Both the position numbers and the translations under genes were made by a program. Below are positions 4,773 to 5,380 of a stretch of 5,380 bases of DNA, piece by piece (within the stretch, counting starts at the first letter, position 1; every line of letters begins with the position of its first letter). Location of the stretch: assembly GCA_934667465.1 (NCBI GenBank), contig CAKUMG010000491.1, positions 1 to 5,380 on the forward strand, read 5' to 3'. Origin of the DNA: an uncultured Actinoplanes sp. GTDB taxonomy: Bacteria; Actinomycetota; Actinomycetes; Mycobacteriales; Micromonosporaceae. The notes below the pieces were generated by a model. That model worked only from the letters and a program-made list of their open reading frames with translations, was not told the origin of the DNA and did no database searches.

Positions 4773-5380
4773 CCGGACCCTCGCCGGGCTTCGACTCCCA
4801 GGGCTTCGACTCCCCGGGCTTCGGTGCCTCGGGCTTCGATGCCTCGGGTAAGTGGCCGATCTGCTTCTACTACGGCAACGGGCGGCTCGAGGAGCTCACG
4901 CAGTATCCGCGGGTCGTGCTGCAGCCGGACTTCTACTCCAGCGACGAACTCGCTCACCTCCGGGGCAAGGGGGTGCAGACGCTCGGCTACCTGACCCTGT
5001 CGGAGGACCAGGGGCCGCCCGCGGTCTGGCAGCGCGCCGAGCGCAACCCCGACTGGGGCGGTGCGTTCGTCCACGTCGGGCACCCGCAGTGGGTCGAGCA
5101 CGTGGTCGGGCAGGCCCGCGCGGCAATGGCGCAGGGCTTCGACGGGCTGTTCCTGGACACGCTCAACGTCGAGCTGACGTTCCCCGAGGACGTCCCGCAC
5201 CTGCTCACCCTGGTCGCGGCGATCCGGGCGGAGGCGTCGCCCGCCTACATGCTGGCGAACCGGGGCTTCGGAATGCTGCCGCGGCTGGCCGAGCTGGTCG
5301 ACGGGGTGGTGTTCGAGTCCTTCTCGGCGCGCTGGACCGACGACGGCTACGCGCCGTGGCCGCCGGACGCCGCCGAGCGG
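4769..5380 (+). CDS. Second GH114-like barrel protein, no signal peptide, 3'-truncated by window edge
   Basis: The frame is open for 204 codons to the window end; no stop is reached. After a short Gly/Phe/Asp/Ser repeat tail (about 5-27), the barrel begins at KWPICFYYG (28-36). Segments parallel to the lipoprotein upstream are VVLQPDFYSSDEL (49-61), GYLTLSED (73-80), VHVGHPQWVEHVV (101-113), GFDGLFLDT (123-131), YMLANRGFG (160-168) and VDGVVFESFS (177-186). Asp130 and Glu183 sit where the lipoprotein has Asp188 and Glu257/258, so both putative catalytic acids appear kept. There is no signal peptide, lipobox or membrane segment, so the protein is predicted to be cytoplasmic unless exported by another route. 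It may act on an oligosaccharide or lipid-linked intermediate, or on a different substrate. Its start overlaps the SDR stop (ATGA). Assignment to the GH114/TM1410-like superfamily rests on motif resemblance; the activity is unproven. Confidence 0.72.
   Translation, partial: MTGPSPGFDSQGFDSPGFGASGFDASGKWPICFYYGNGRLEELTQYPRVVLQPDFYSSDELAHLRGKGVQTLGYLTLSEDQGPPAVWQRAERNPDWGGAFVHVGHPQWVEHVVGQARAAMAQGFDGLFLDTLNVELTFPEDVPHLLTLVAAIRAEASPAYMLANRGFGMLPRLAELVDGVVFESFSARWTDDGYAPWPPDAAER
4784..4843 (+). repeat. Four tandem 15-bp repeats encoding Pro/Gln/Ser-Gly-Phe-(Asp/Gly)-(Ser/Ala)
   Basis: Four direct in-frame units start at 4784, 4799, 4814 and 4829, and a partial fifth (TCGGG) begins at 4844. Every unit keeps GGGCTTCG at its core. 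Units 1 and 2 differ at one base, units 3 and 4 at two, and units 1 and 3 at three. They encode four copies of a GF(D/G)(S/A) pentapeptide at the N-terminus of the second GH114-like protein. The pattern is what replication slippage produces, and because each unit is 15 bp, copy-number change would keep the frame. The peptide is probably a flexible tail. Confidence 0.85.

Overview
The window is a dense, very GC-rich stretch in which all genes point the same way (+) and third codon positions are almost always G or C. This suggests a high-GC actinomycete, with a Micromonosporaceae- or Streptomyces-like composition; the genus cannot be fixed from sequence alone. It reads as part of a surface-polysaccharide or sugar-nucleotide operon, cut at both ends: the first gene lacks its 5' part and the last lacks its 3' part.

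Layout: (1) 1-521, the C-terminal two thirds of a sugar-1-phosphate nucleotidyltransferase. (2) 518-610, a possible 30-codon ORF filling the only sizeable gap and joined to both neighbours by ATGA overlaps. (3) 607-1491, an extended SDR (NAD-dependent epimerase/dehydratase-like) with a strong Shine-Dalgarno and an odd YxxxH in place of YxxxK. (4) 1488-2483, a GTG-start lipoprotein carrying a GH114-type (endo-alpha-1,4-polygalactosaminidase-like) barrel. (5) 2515-3819, a UDP-sugar 6-dehydrogenase of the UDP-HexNAc type. (6) 3816-4772, a second extended SDR with an intact active site. (7) 4769-5380 and beyond, a second GH114-like barrel protein with no signal peptide and a 4 x 15-bp tandem repeat at its 5' end. 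Four junctions are 4-nt stop/start overlaps (ATGA or GTGA, counting the one at the end of the small ORF), so the block is probably transcribed as one unit and translationally coupled.

How the parts may work together (inference): the nucleotidyltransferase activates a sugar-1-phosphate, and the dehydrogenase and two SDRs reshape the nucleotide sugar, plausibly to an N-acetylhexosaminuronic acid or a 4-epimer. The two GH114-like proteins would trim or remodel the resulting amino-sugar polymer, one of them at the cell surface. The most striking architectural point is that the pair 'SDR followed by GH114-like protein' occurs twice, on either side of the dehydrogenase. No glycosyltransferase, polymerase or export gene lies in the window, so the polymer itself is not identified. 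No RNA genes, insertion sequences, CRISPR arrays or convincing terminators were seen.
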